64,000 nucleotides of DNA from assembly GCF_048128805.1 (NCBI RefSeq), contig NC_136003.1, forward strand, positions 26,224,885 to 26,288,884. Direction: 5' to 3'. This stretch comes from Centroberyx gerrardi. Its lineage: Eukaryota; Chordata; Actinopteri; Beryciformes; Berycidae. Positions 36,041 through 47,612 of the stretch are shown here, one piece after another. The position numbers and the translations under genes were made by a program. Every line of letters begins with the position of its first letter. The first letter of the stretch is position 1. The notes under the pieces are model-generated. The model searched no databases. It saw only the letters and a program-made list of their open reading frames with translations, and had not been told where the DNA came from.

Positions 36041-39000
36041 GTAAGAGGAGGCAGGGTGTGGCTCCTATAGGTGGGGGGGAGGGGGGGTCATGTTGGGGTG
36101 ATGCTCATAGTAGTGAAAAAAACATTCTAGCTCTCTCCTTCACTTATTCTATTTCTTTCTTAGCACTGGCTCTTAACATGATTGTTTTATGTTCACAAGA
36201 ATATTGTAAAGGCACTAAAGCCCTGACCTTTGCACTCCTTATTTTGGTTGCTTGTACTTTTTGATTTACATTTATTCTACAGTTGGCACTTATTGCAGTT
36301 TTGTAAGTCGCTCTAGAAAAGAGCATCAGCTAAATGGCTAAAGTGTAAATCTAGTATTTATTAGATTATCAAGGATTGCTTGATTTCGGTCAACTTGGCT
36401 TTGGCTCTATTTGTATATATATATATTTATATATCTCAAGTTGGTGTTCTGCACCGGTTGTTTTGGAATTTTCTTAAATATCTGTTTGCTGAGGAAGAGG
36501 GAGATTTGAGGTCTCTCAGACAAAAATACAACCCAGACGGAGTCTTGTTGCATCCCTGAGAGCTTTTTTCTTTATTACGAATGCATTTATATGCAGATTT
36601 AGCTTTGTCTCTGGTTTGCTGGAATGCAGACCGCTGTGCTCTGGGCGAGCTTTACTCCTGGATCCCTCTTTACAAACTTGATCCTGGCCGGACCCCTAGC
36701 CGCCACTGAATCAGTGTGGAGGAATGAGGGGAAACACAATAGTAGCTTCCCACAAAGAGTGCAGACAGCCAGGCAGATGTTCGCTAGTTGCTTGTTATCC
36801 CAAAATACCGATTCACTGGACTTCACACTGTTGCAAATGCAAACACAAGACTTTTCTTCACTTAAGGTACAAGCTTGGTAAAATTTATAATTGGATTTCA
36901 TCTGGAGGATCAGTGATTGAACATCCGTGAAGGCGGAGAAGACTTATTTCAGAGTCTCCTCCCTCTGATTTCCCACACCGGTGAAAGAACGCAGAGTGAA
37001 TTGTGATGGTCATGGCTGAGAGGGTCAAAGGTCACTGTGATTCCTGCTGCTCTCCTCGCACCACTCCATTCATCTAACTCTGCATGAACCCATACAGATG
37101 TTGCCCTACGTCTGTGAGCGTGTGTGTGAGCGTCTGTGTGAGCGTCTGTGTGTTTCTGTGTCTGGGTGAGTGTGTGTGTGTGTGTGTGTGTGTGGCGGAT
37201 GGATTGCAGGGCGGTGTGTGTCTGCGTGTGAGGATGTGAGTGTGTATGTGGATCCTTTGTGAGTGTGTAAACTCCACCCCGTGGGAAAGGCTCTGGCTGC
37301 TAGATTGGAGTGAATGTCTAATGATGCGTAAGCTGCCTATTCAGCTGAGCCCCAGTCTTCCCCTGCAGCACGACGAGCAGCAGCCTCATATACTAAGGCT
37401 TGAAATGGGTTTCGATCCCCGCAGTTTGCCTTTTATCATAAAGGTCTACTCTAATTGAATTACAAGGTTGTTTCTCTTTTGACTGATGTATGTCATCCAG
37501 TATGTGTGAAAACTAAACTAGATACTATATGCAGTCTTTTTATGGAATTTTTGTTATTTAAAAACACACTAAACAATATGTCTTTCCATGCTGTAGTCAT
37601 GTAATACCATTTAAAAAAAATAATGACACTATTATTATTAATAATTATTACAATATAACTTGTTTTCGGCATTTTGTTACTAAAAAACTAAACAAATCAT
37701 ATGTTTTTGCATGTTTTAATCATATGTAGTCCCCCATTCACTCATAAATCAACTAGAAATTATTGGGATGCTGTTTCAAAAGAATGTTGCAGTCTTGTTC
37801 ATGGCGTTTCTGTTAATAAAAACAACAAGTCATATGTCATTACATCTTGTAGTGATTTGTCATCCCATGTTTACAAATAATTCAACTAGAAATTATTGGG
37901 ATCTTGTTTCAACAGAACATGCAGTCTTATTAATGGGAGCAGGAAAATTAAATTATTTGATTCCTATAGTCAGGATGGCCGATGATGAGCTATGATATAC
38001 ATTTATTCCAATTTCTCACTTCTGTTTGTGTCTTACTCAGACTGCAGGACGAGATGGGCCTGCGACAGGATGCAGAGAACAACCTGAATGCCTTCAGACA
38101 GGTAATCCTCCTGATATTTGCCTCCTCCTCACCAACTCGTGATCTAAACAATATATATATCTCTGACCGTTCACACTCGCTCCGTTACTTTGCTCCTTCT
38201 TCGCGTAGGATGTGGATGAGGCGGCTCTGAATCGTGTCCAGTTGGAGAGGAAGATTGATGCCCTGCAGGATGAGATCAACTTCCTGAAGAAGATTCACGA
38301 GGAGGTAAGCACAGTGAATTAGGAAATAATTTGAAAATGAAAGACAAAGATGAAAGAAAAATCATTAAAATCTCATCCTCGTTCCAGGAGCTGCGTGAGT
38401 TCCAGGAGCAGGTCGTGGCCCAGCAGGTCCATGTGGACCTGGACGTGTCCAAGCCAGACCTGACCTCCGCTCTGAGAGACATCAGGGTCCAGTATGAAGC
38501 CATGGCCACCTCAAACATGCAGGAGACGGAGGACTGGTACCGATCCAAGGTCAGCAGACTCAGGAAAGCCTTTCATTAAGCATGCAAGGACTGAGAGGTG
38601 GAGAGATACACATCAACATGAGATGAGATGAAACTTGAATGATCCCTGTGGGGAAACTGGGTCATACAGCAAAGAACAACAGAATATAAAATAAGAAGAG
38701 GGCAAAAGGAGGGTGTCAAACATAACACAACAACAATTACAACACTGCTAACTAGGATTATATGATTATAAAATATATGGATTACAGCATGTATGAGCAT
38801 GTGCAAAATAACAGCAGCAGAACATACTGAGGCAAAGAAAACATAATATATACAATATGAAAATACACAAAAATCTGAAATGTATATATAGCACGGAAAA
38901 TAAATGAGTATTAAAACCTAGGTATTAAAAAACTAGGTCATAATCATACCAACAAGCTCATAATAATAAACAGTAATGCTGAAAGTGCCAAAGTCCACCA

Positions 39001-41186
39001 GGCACAACACAATCACATACAAGTTGTGGTGTTGTTTGTGTTTGTGCACAGTTTGCTGACCTGACGGACGCAGCCAATCGGAACACAGAAGCCCTGCGCC
39101 AGGCCAAGCAGGAGGCCAACGAGTATCGCCGCCAGATCCAAGTGGTGACCTGCGACCTGGAGGCTCTCCGCGGGACAGTGAGTCCACCGAACCAGAGACC
39201 AGGCTGTGTTAATCACAACTGATGAGACTAGAGACAGACCGATATATCAGGCCGATATTGGCCTTTTTATTAAAGATCAGATAGTGTCGTCCACCTCCGA
39301 TGTGATGGATATGATGCAGTTTGATTGATTACATATTTATTGTAGAATTGATCAATACTACATGGGTTGTCTGTGGGAAACCATAACCTGAAGTGATTCT
39401 TGTGTGACATTTTGACCAGATTATATGCATAAATAGTAGCAGACAGTAGTAGTAGTATAGTAGCACTAATAGTAGTAGTAGTAGTAGTAGTAGAAGCAGT
39501 AGTAGTTGTAGTAGTTTTTTGCCATTATAATTTCCATCTCGTCTCTCCTCCCCTCCTCCAGAACGAGTCTCTGGAACGCCAGCTCCGGGACATGGAGGAC
39601 CGCTTCACCATGGAGGCGGGCGGTTACCAGGATACGGCGAACCGTCTGGAGGAGGAGATCCAGGCGCTGAAGGAGGAGATGGCCAGACATCTGCAGGAGT
39701 ACCAGGACCTCCTCAACGTCAAACTGGCCCTGGATATTGAGATCGCCACCTACAGGAAACTGCTGGAGGGGGAGGAGAGCAGGTGAGGAGGAGCCTGGCA
39801 GGCCGCTTGGTTTCTGGGGTGATTTTAGATTGTAAAGGAGAAATGTAAATAACTCTTGTCGTTGTCTTGTCAGTGAATTTATTTGTCCCTCCTCTCCTCT
39901 TCCAGGATCACTGTTCCAGTTCAGAGCTTTTCCAACCTGCAGTTCAGAGGTGAGTAAGGAATATAACATCCAATCATTTTTTCCCCTTTATTGAATTTGC
40001 TGTATTTGCTTTGGTTGAGGACACGCTTACACATAGTCCTGATAATGATGATGACCTCCAGTCGGTCATCATCATAAGGCAAATGACCACCAAAACCAGC
40101 AAAAATCAATTCCATTTTCAGAAAACCATTAATTTATCCTTTTTTTATACCTTTTTACTCATACAACTTCCATCATTTTGATGCTACTTACCATGTTGTA
40201 TACTATAAATTTGGGTTATAAAGATTTATGTCAGCCTGAAGCTAAGTGGATTTACACTTCACTTCATCCCTGGTTATAATGTTAAATAATGCTGCCTTCA
40301 AGTGCTCCTCGTAAGCTCCTACTTCAGAGATTGGAGGTCGTAAATATGACTTGTCACACATTCAAATACTTTTGGTCGGACATAATATGAACAAAATGAA
40401 CCCCGTAACAAAGTCGTTTTTTATTGGTGGCTGATGTTTTACTTTAAGGATAAAGCAGCACAGTGCTACTTTGTGCTGCGGTGACAGAATGAATTGGAGA
40501 AAATCCAGGTCAGGGATGTAAACAATGATTTAATGCATGACAAATAAAAGTTAGACAAAGAGTGAAAATATAAACATACAGCAAAACCTTTTTAAATGGA
40601 ATTCCAAACAATAACATACAGTAATAGATTGCATCATTGACTTCTGATTCGTCATATTTACCACTTTGTGGGGTCGTTCTTATGCGCTCAACTCGTAATT
40701 ACAGTATTTCCGACAGCACTTGAAGGCAGCGTAAGGCCATCAAACAGCATAATAAAGGAGTTTTTGCTGTACTGCACTGAATGTTTCCCCTTTTATTTTC
40801 CCTTGTTCCTCCCTCAGAAACCAATTTGGACATTAAAAATCCAGAGGCCCTCGTGAAGAGGAGCATCCTGGTCCGAACTGTGGAGACCCGGGATGGAGAG
40901 GTATGTGTTTAAACAGATAACACACAGTACAACCCACCCACACTGAAGTAGGCCAATCCATACTGTACCTCCCACCCATCCCCTCTGGAGGGCAGTGTGC
41001 TACATTGTGTAATGCAGTAGGTTTTTCACACACATTATTCACTCAGGCTCAGCACACCTGATGCCTTCTGCAACACATACAGCAACTCACCAGAGACCTA
41101 TTTTACTTTTCTTTTTTTTAAACTCTGATCTCTTTTCTTTTCAGATCATTAAGGAATCAACGACTGAACACAAAGATCTTCCTTAA
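35514..41186 (+). CDS. gfap: Glial fibrillary acidic protein, type III intermediate filament
   Basis: Nine exons total 1362 nt, 453 residues plus stop; inner exon sizes 61, 96, 162, 126, 221 and 44 are those typical of type III intermediate-filament genes. The arginine- and serine-rich head (1-90) is followed by the helix-initiation motif [20 protein letters not shown] near 98-117, the coiled-coil rod, and the helix-termination motif [10 protein letters not shown] at 387-396. The short tail ends [12 protein letters not shown], like the IKESKQEHKD ending of GFAP rather than vimentin or desmin. The product builds cytoplasmic filaments of astrocytes and radial glia. A TATA box and short leader precede the ATG, which has A at -3 and G at +4. 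No disabling changes seen. Confidence 0.96.
36165..36350 (+). mobile_element. L2-type LINE 3' end
   Basis: TTTGCACTCCTTATTTTGG, then GTAAGTCGCTCTAGAAAAGA, GCATCAGCTAAATG and AGTGTAAAT. This is the common teleost L2 3' terminus, shared with the SINE tail at 16701-16893 and with 58220-58325. Confidence 0.7.
37110..37192. repeat. GTGTGAGCGTCT minisatellite plus (GT)n
   Basis: Short tandem units GTGTGAGCGTCT/GTGTGAGC are followed by GT dinucleotides at about 37168-37192. Confidence 0.85.
37550..37935. repeat. ~130-bp tandem repeat in gfap intron 1
   Basis: TCAACTAGAAATTATTGGGA at 37749 recurs at 37882 (133-nt step), followed in both by TGTTTCAA-AGAA-TGCAGTCTT. The AAAAAC-AACAA-TCATATGT block recurs near 37559, 37681 and 37813. 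About three diverged units. Confidence 0.82.
38041..38101 (+). CDS. gfap: gfap exon 2
   Basis: 61 nt, the standard size for exon 2 of type III filament genes; encodes [20 protein letters not shown]. Acceptor TTACTCAG, donor GTAATC. Confidence 0.96.
38209..38304 (+). CDS. gfap: gfap exon 3
   Basis: 96 nt; encodes [20 protein letters not shown] and [12 protein letters not shown] of the rod. Acceptor TTCGCGTAG, donor GTAAGC, phase 0. Confidence 0.97.
38388..38549 (+). CDS. gfap: gfap exon 4
   Basis: 162 nt; encodes ELREFQEQ, the [20 protein letters not shown] block and EDWYRSK, typical coil 2 start. Acceptor GTTCCAG, donor GTCAGC, phase 0. Confidence 0.97.
38600..38960 (-). mobile_element. LINE 3' end (Rex-like), minus strand
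   Basis: On the minus strand it ends CCCCACAGGGATCATTCAAG, then TTTCATCTCATCTCAT, the common 3' terminus and short tandem tail of Rex-type fish LINEs. 3'-UTR-like AT-rich sequence precedes it. 5'-truncated, no coding part; in gfap intron 4. Confidence 0.65.
39052..39177 (+). CDS. gfap: gfap exon 5
   Basis: 126 nt; encodes [20 protein letters not shown] and [19 protein letters not shown]; includes the single conserved rod cysteine. Acceptor GTGCACAG, donor GTGAGT, phase 0. Confidence 0.97.
39229..39420 (+). mobile_element. Non-autonomous DNA transposon, family K, copy 4 (left half)
   Basis: Best left terminus of the family: TAGAGACAGACCGATATATC, then GGCCGATATTGGCC and TTTATTGTAGAATTGATCAA. 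In gfap intron 5, 51 nt after the exon-5 donor. Confidence 0.72.
39436..39513. repeat. (AGT)n trinucleotide repeat
   Basis: Imperfect AGT/TAG repeats, about 50 nt before gfap exon 6. Confidence 0.92.
39562..39782 (+). CDS. gfap: gfap exon 6
   Basis: 221 nt; encodes the end of coil 2 with [20 protein letters not shown] and KLLEGEES, the filament-assembly motif. Acceptor CCTCCAG, donor GTGAGG, phase 2. Confidence 0.97.
39906..39949 (+). CDS. gfap: gfap exon 7
   Basis: 44 nt; encodes [15 protein letters not shown], the start of the tail; human GFAP has a similar RITIPVQTFSNLQIR. Acceptor CTTCCAG, donor GTGAGT, phase 1. Confidence 0.96.
40025..40283 (+). repeat. Dispersed repeat family P, copy 1
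   Basis: Aligns with 48620-48920: shared blocks ATCATAAGGCAAA, CAAAAATCAATT, TTTCAGAAAACCATTAAT, ATAAAGATTTATG-CAGCCT and a TGGTTATAA / TGATTATAA end. Family not recognised; no coding sequence or clear inverted termini. Confidence 0.75.
40290..40732 (+). mobile_element. MITE family B, complete copy
   Basis: Inverted ends: GCTGCCTTCAAGTGCT at left and AGCACTTGAAGGCAGC at right. AT-rich interior without open frame. In gfap intron 7, 85 nt before exon 8. Related end motif TGCTGC-TTCA occurs in family C. Confidence 0.85.
40818..40900 (+). CDS. gfap: gfap exon 8
   Basis: 83 nt; encodes [20 protein letters not shown] and TVETRDGE of the tail. Acceptor CCCTCAG, donor GTATGT, phase 0. Confidence 0.94.
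41145..41186 (+). CDS. gfap: gfap exon 9, terminal
   Basis: Encodes [13 protein letters not shown] and TAA (41184-41186), the diagnostic GFAP-like C-terminus. Acceptor CTTTTCAG. Confidence 0.95.
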   Translation: MIKESTTEHKDLP

Positions 41187-42795
41187 AATCCAGCACATGG
41201 CTGCCTGCGCCATCTTGTCCTCAGTAACAATTTACCACAACTTTTTTCTTGTTTCCAAACCCCAAAGCTGCCCCATCAAAGTCATCACATCATTCCATTT
41301 TTATTTCTCCCCTTCATCATTACCCACAAACCAAGTGCTTCACAGTCCCACGACCACGGCATAACCATCGAATACTCCTAGACTCCCAAAAAGATCCATG
41401 TATGTTTTTTCTTGTACAGCTCCACTATTAGCTTGCATATGGAATGTAGGCCAGTCATCTTACTGGTACCCTGTTTGTTGTTTTAACTTCCAGTGACAGA
41501 CCAGATTGTTAGCGTTTTGGAATAGTTGCCATAGAAGAGGCCTTGAAACGTAGTGAATGTGTTCAGCTAACATCCAGTGGAGGGGGGGGGGGGGGGGAGG
41601 CTGACGTTGCGTGGTTATCGTGCATGTGAAGCGTGGCGAGGAAACGACAGGAGGTAGTCGGGGTTAGCGGTAAAGTCAGGATGGGATTCAGACGGGGAAG
41701 ACAGCGTGTGTGTGTATGTGACGGTACTTTGGGGCGAAACCACAGGTGAAAGTGAGCTGATTTTTGTTGTTGTTTTTTTTTTTTTTTACCCTCCTCCGGT
41801 GCTATTTCATGTTTCATCCCTCTGTCGCCGCAGCTCCATCGCTCCACCTCCACCCTCCCTCATCTTCTTCTCTGGGAAAACGCCGTTCCCTGCGCGTCCA
41901 GCCGGTGGCGTCCTCCCGCTTGAACGCGTCATGATATATATCAGACGAACATCGTCTTTTGACACCAGGACGGCGTCAGAGCGTGCCCACTTAAGTATAG
42001 CAGAGGTGACAGCGGGGCCGAGCCGGGCCAGGGGGGGGAAAGCTGGGAAGCAACGACTTGACCTTTAACCTCCAACCATCCAGTTAAAGCGATGCCCCCC
42101 CCCACCACCACCTCCGTCACCTCCCTCCACGGGCCAATTTGTGGAGTGTTGGAGTGATAGTGCAGAGACACAGAGACAGAGGAGGGTGTTTGTGGAGATA
42201 ACACGGTGCTAGGGCAGCTGCCGGGGGGTGAGACGTGGCTGTCCGCTGAAACCCTTTTATTTTACTTTGAAGGGAGGATAGAAAGGAGGTTGGAAGGACG
42301 GATGTCACAGCACTAACTCTGTAATCCATGCCCCCCCCCCCCCCCGCCCCGCCCACCCACCCCCACCCCTCTCTCTTCCCTCGGTGGAAGCCCCGCTGAC
42401 TGAAACACACTGACAGGCCCGGCCGCTAATGAGAGTGGTGCTGTGTTCGCCGCCGAGGACAAACTGTGATCGCGTTCCCATGTGCTTTCCACCCACCCAA
42501 ACCCCCCCCATTCTCCTCCTGTTCCTCTCAATAACATCCAACCCTCTCTCGATATTCGCTCTGTTTTGTATTTTGTCTTGTCTTTGTCTTTTGTTTGTTT
42601 TTTTTGTCTTCTGTCGGTTCTAGATATGATTTCTGACTGCTGAGTCTTGTAGCAGGACGCGGCTGAAACGCGCTTTTTTTTTTTTGTTCGAAGAAAACCC
42701 TGCATGAGCTGTGAATATAACCTTAGTTTTGATCGACGCTATAGGCCTCCACTATGACAAAATGTTAACATCAATAAAACATTTCCTTTGTTAGA
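41187..42795 (+). other. gfap: gfap 3' UTR
   Basis: No coding sequence. Contains a poly-G run (about 41580-41597) and a poly-C run (about 42331-42345), and ends near a canonical AATAAA at 42773-42778 followed by a GT-rich region. Confidence 0.7.
42773..42778 (+). other. gfap: gfap polyadenylation signal
   Basis: AATAAA in ATCAATAAAACATTTCC with CCTTGTGTTTTC about 30 nt downstream. Confidence 0.7.
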
Positions 42796-43322
42796 AATGA
42801 TGCCTCCTTGTGTTTTCTCTTCCTAAACGTCTTAGCTGGTTTTTCCATTTGCGTTTCATGAAGGATAAAGTAAAGATCAAAATACGCGTAGTAGTGTTAT
42901 TTTGCCTCTGATTCAATATTGGCACATCGCCTACATCAGCATACATCCAACTGAACTGAGTGTTATATAGAGTGACAGTCAACCTCTATGTCACTTTAAC
43001 TTCAGGGTATTACAGTGTTGACAGCAGCAGACACTGTTCGTCATAACTGATCGTCTCTGCCCGTCGGCCAGGCCGTAGCGCTGAGCAGATGGGTTCACCT
43101 CCTGTAATATCGCTGCCCGCTCTGAGTATTATGTCCGGGCAGAGGAAAAATAACGACAAAAATAGTGTCGGCTCAGACGCAGACAAACAACCGCACCGGA
43201 TTGACAAACACCCTAAAACCTGACCTCGAGTTCACAGAAGGAGTGTTTCCATTAACTTCGCTCCATCAGTCTTCTTGTAAGAGAGACTTAGGGGAAGATT
43301 GCACAAGTGCTCTTGGTTTTAA

Positions 43323-44102
43323 AGGGGCCTTATTATAGGTATTCACATTTTCCTCTATTTATATACATATATGATCAAATATGTTTAATGAAGACACTGT
43401 TAAAGTTTGCTTTGTTGGAGTGGTTAAATTTAAAGTTGTTGCATTTTCAAAAATCCATCCTTTTTTACAGGCAGTTTCAGTCTAACTCCAGTAAACGCAT
43501 CACAAATAGATTTGGTCCTGATTGGCTCCCTCACTAATGAATCACTGAAATCCGTCCAATCAGGCCAGTTTGCCTGCAAAGCCTCCAATCAACAGGTTTA
43601 CCTCATTTAAATGAGAGGAGCTGCTGTTGTCGGCCAATCAGGGTCTAGTACTGAGACTGTTCTGTCAGTGAGGATTTACTCTTCATTCACACTCTATCAG
43701 ATATACTGGAAACCTTCTCAACATGGCAGCAAAATCAAGTTTTGTGTCAGTCAGCAGTAAGAATACACTTATACACACCTTTATTACACTAACCATCAAC
43801 ATTTTGTTTAAATGAAGTTTGTTAAATTATCCATGTTTCCATGGATCTATGTTTGTCTTCCGGGTTTGATTTTCCAACAAATAGCATGTGATTGCAAAGC
43901 TGTTTAGCAGCTGACTTGGAAGTGCCAGATGTTGGACCTTACCACCAGCGCATGAACGCAGCATTAGTCTTCAGATTCAGTCAATAAAAACCCTTTTAAC
44001 TAAACTACATTTATTTGCAAAGCATCATGAAGGACATTATTGTCATCCTGAGCCATAGCATATTTCAAAACAAAAACATAAAAACTGAATAATATGGGAC
44101 CT
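43323..44102 (+). mobile_element. TTAA-flanked MITE, ~780 bp
   Basis: TTAA 43319-43322 precedes AGGGGCCTTATTAT, and ATAATATGGGACCT precedes TTAA 44103-44106, giving imperfect inverted ends and an exact TTAA duplication. An AACGCAGCATTA motif near 43950 may mark a second, nested family B/C-like end. Confidence 0.72.
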
Positions 44103-44336
44103 TTAAAATTTTGTTGAAATTAATTTCTCATCAGGATATCTGAACTGTCTGAGAGTTATCAGGATTATCAGCGAAGTCTGTTTTGCATTGGCAATAAAGA
44201 AAAACTGATCTCCTTTCACACATAACCTTCCACGCCTATCTAAGTAGAAATTAGATTTCAATATACTGTATAGTCTCATTTTCCTTTGGGATGACGTGTG
44301 ACGTTTGCATTGAAGTGTCACTGAGTGTGTGCCTCT

Positions 44337-44338
<2 letters not shown>

Positions 44339-44368
<30 letters not shown>
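44339..44368. repeat. (GT)n microsatellite
   Basis: Fifteen GT units. Confidence 0.97.
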
Positions 44369-44371
<3 letters not shown>

Positions 44372-45140
44372 GTACAGTATGTATCTGTTTTGCCTGGCTC
44401 TTATCTGAGGAATGGAAGGTCTCAGGTCTGTGCTGAAGGCGGCCCGGAGCTGAAGGAATTCCAGGCAGATAAAGCTCTCAGGCGGTCCGGGTGTGGGCCG
44501 TCTGACGTCTGGCTCCCAAACACTTTAACATCCAGTCCAGATCCAGAGGGACGGGACGGGGAGGGACGGGACAGGAAGGGGGCGGGAAGGTGGGGGGAAA
44601 GGTTACTGAGATGGGGCATTTCTTTTTTTTTGGGTTATTATCTGCCTGCAGCGGGTGAGAGGTGAGAACAGCTGACATGTAAGCTATAGGAAACATGAAA
44701 ACACACTGTCACTCAGTTTGGTTAGGTGTCCAGAAAATGCCGACACTTGTTCATGGAACACACAGGCTCCGACTTCCAGGTAGAGCAGGTCAGGGTCGGG
44801 CCGTTCATGAAGTGAAGTGAGAATGCGTTGAATAAGTTCAAATTCAGTTCCTGGAGTGTGAATGTGAATGTCAACCCAGCTCTAAGGAAACAGAACTGGA
44901 ATTGAATTGTAATGACAGGAAACAGAATGAATTCCATTAAAATCCACTTCTAAGAGTGTTTGTCTTGACTTGATTAAACATTATAATCAAACATTAGGAA
45001 TCAAATAAAAGACAGTTAAACAAATCAAATATGCGTCTAATACCACTTGAAAGGTACCTTTAACATTTAATGATATTCAGTATTGATACTATATAACACT
45101 GCATGTAATCTGTGTGGTAAGAAAAACATCAAAGGTTTTT

Positions 45141-45185
45141 TCCAATTCCAAATCCAAATCCAAATCCAAATCCAATTCTAAATCC
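45141..45185. repeat. (TCCAAA)n-like hexamer repeat
   Basis: About six imperfect copies of TCCAAA/TCCAAT. They give a short charged repeat frame on the minus strand that is not a gene. Confidence 0.9.
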
Positions 45186-45496
45186 ACTTCCTCAGTTGAA
45201 TTGGAATTGCTGAGTTCATTGATGAATTTACCCAAACTCTGGTGCAGGCCTCCATTTAAAAGTGAAAATACCCATATTTGTGCTCTGATCATCATCATGA
45301 TAATTTATGATGAGTTCAATGTCATTTTCTTTCACCAAAGACATTTCTCACTTCCCTAATGAAGCCTGCTGTTGCTTTTCATGGTTTCAGCAAATAACAT
45401 CAACCAAAGATTCCATAAAATATTCTATTATTCCATTCTTATTTGAGGAAAACAGAAAATGAATCAATGGGATGCTGTAAAATGTGATCAACTGGT

Positions 45497-45518
45497 CACA
45501 CACACACACACACACACA
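45497..45518. repeat. (CA)n microsatellite
   Basis: Eleven CA units. Confidence 0.95.
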
Positions 45519-46324
45519 GACATTCACTGTTGTGCCCAGCGCTCCTTGTCTTTCGGGCTCTTTGTCTGCTGCCCTCTTTGGCGCGCATTCCTGTCTCACT
45601 TGGCCCTCGCACCAGAGGGTCATGGGAAGGCATGTGCGCTTGTTGGTTAATTTTAGCCCTCATTTCATCAAGCTCATTGAGACAAAGCGCAGAGCCTCCA
45701 CCTCGTCCCGTCCGTCCAGCCCCGGAGCCACGTCCTCTCTGATCTTTAAACACCCTTTAGAGACCGAGCCACTAGACCGGCGAACACGTGCCGCGCTGCA
45801 AAACATCTCAACTGCAGCTCTGTTTGCTCTCAGAGCGGCATCAAGAGCGTCAATTCATTAAACCCTAAGATATGGCAAAGTCCCTGCATTTAATATGAAA
45901 TGCCAACTTCCAAACCTGCTTATATCTGCAAAATTTATGGGGACAAAGTGGAACAATGACTGATGACTGACAAGATATTATTTGGTGATAAATTGTTAGA
46001 TGAAGGTCAGCAAACTAGCAACTTAGAGGGAAGTGTTGGTCCTGAATGCTGCCCTGATGTGATTTTCTTTTTTAGATATGACTTCCAAAAAACTTCCTGC
46101 TGATTTTTGCTTGATCTTTGAATGAGGAAAAACTACAAGATCAGATTTGACATCACTGAGACTCAGGTTTCAACTGTAATGTTTTGGGATTATGAGGCAT
46201 ATTGGGAAACAGGGATATGGTCCCATCAGCCACAGAAACAGACTGAAGTGTGTGTGTCTCTCCAGCTAAACACTGAACCTGAATACATTCCCCTGCTGTT
46301 TTCTGATGAATATATGAGCGTAGG

Positions 46325-46327
<3 letters not shown>

Positions 46328-46373
<46 letters not shown>

Positions 46374-46377
46374 AGAG
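46328..46377. repeat. (TG)n(GA)n compound microsatellite
   Basis: About fifteen TG units followed by nine GA units. Confidence 0.96.
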
Positions 46378-46803
46378 TTTCTCCAATCCAAGATGTGATT
46401 CTCCTCTCCTTATTGTGGTTCCTGTTAAGCCAAAAGTTCCTTTCTCACATTTTCCCCTCCATTTTCAGCCATCATGAGCATAATAAACAGCGGTAGTTTG
46501 ACAGATAGATGCAGTGCAGTTTCATTGTTTTGCTGGGAGAAACATCAAAGCAGGAAATTGTTCAACCTCCAATCACAATCCTGTTACAGTCAACAGACCT
46601 CTCTCCTTCCTCAGGCTTCAGAGCCGTGTTTTGTTCTCCATTTTCTTAGTAGCCTTGTTTTCTCCTGTGCATTTTGTCACCTCTGTGTCTGCTTTCATGT
46701 CTCTTATCTGGCTCATCAGGATGGTACATCTTGGGACATCTTTTGTCCCACTGACAGCTGCAGTCAGTCCGTCATAATGGACAAAACCAGAGCCAGAGAC
46801 AGC

Positions 46804-46839
46804 AGCTGCTTTAACGCACTGGAGTGCGTTAAAGCAGCT
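46804..46839. repeat. Near-perfect inverted repeat, 17-bp arms and 2-nt centre
   Basis: AGCTGCTTTAACGCACT, then GG, then AGTGCGTTAAAGCAGCT: arms perfectly complementary. Flanking sequence has further short inverted repeats (ACTGAC...GTCAGT at about 46749-46768) and the TTTTGTCC / GGACAAAA pair. Function unknown. Confidence 0.95.
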
Positions 46840-47317
46840 TTTTGGACAGAATGACATCTTTTGGACAGAATTACACTGGACCTGACACCACACACACTTA
46901 TGTACATAACATACAGTACATACACACACACACACAGTTTCACACACGTGCACACGCATGCTCAAAACCATTTTAATGTTCCTACAGTATTCCAACAGGA
47001 ATGTATAAGCTGTCTGTGGTGAGAGCATAGAGACCTTATCCTACTCTATGGTGTTTTTTATCTTCTATGCTATCACTATAATATTCCTAAAGGGGCTTAT
47101 ATTTTTGCTGTGAAATTCATATGTTATCTATAATTTATTGTCGGATTACTATTGTAATCTAGAAGTGTGATGGCAGCCAAAGAGAATGGGGATGCTGCTA
47201 TTTTGAGCGCAGAGACTTGTGATGTGGAGTGAAGCGGCAGACTGATGCGAGAGTCTGCACTCTGTCAGAGCGTCAGACCAGAGTCAAGCCAGACACATTA
47301 GAAAACACAGAACATCT

Positions 47318-47612
47318 GGTCACGACTTTCACAATAAAAGCTCTTTTGTGGACCAAAATGTGTTGCAACAGTTTTGATTAATATAAAGTTCCAAAATTAA
47401 AATAAAGAATATGTTAGGAGGAATCTGTAGTAGGCTACATGAGGAAAATAACTGTCAAGTCAGCCAGAATAAAAAATGTAACTTCCGGTCATAGCTTTCA
47501 AAATAAAACCATATATTGACAAAAATGTGTTGCAGCATTTTTTAAGTAATGCAAAGCTCCAAAATGAAAAAATGAATATAGGCTATGTAAGGAAGAATAA
47601 GTAGTAGATGAA
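47318..47612. repeat. Diverged ~130-bp direct duplication
   Basis: Unit 1 (47318-47455) and unit 2 (47487-47612) share the block GGTCA-CTTTCA-AATAAAA, then AAAATGTGTTGCA, AAAG-TCCAAAAT-AAA and TAGGCTA. Possibly two copies of one transposon. Confidence 0.75.

Larger units (their letters stand above)
36041..38040 (+). other. gfap: gfap intron 1
   Basis: Contains an L2-type LINE tail (about 36165-36350), a TG-rich microsatellite (about 37110-37192) and a tandem array of ~130-bp units (37550-37935). No coding sequence. Confidence 0.8.
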
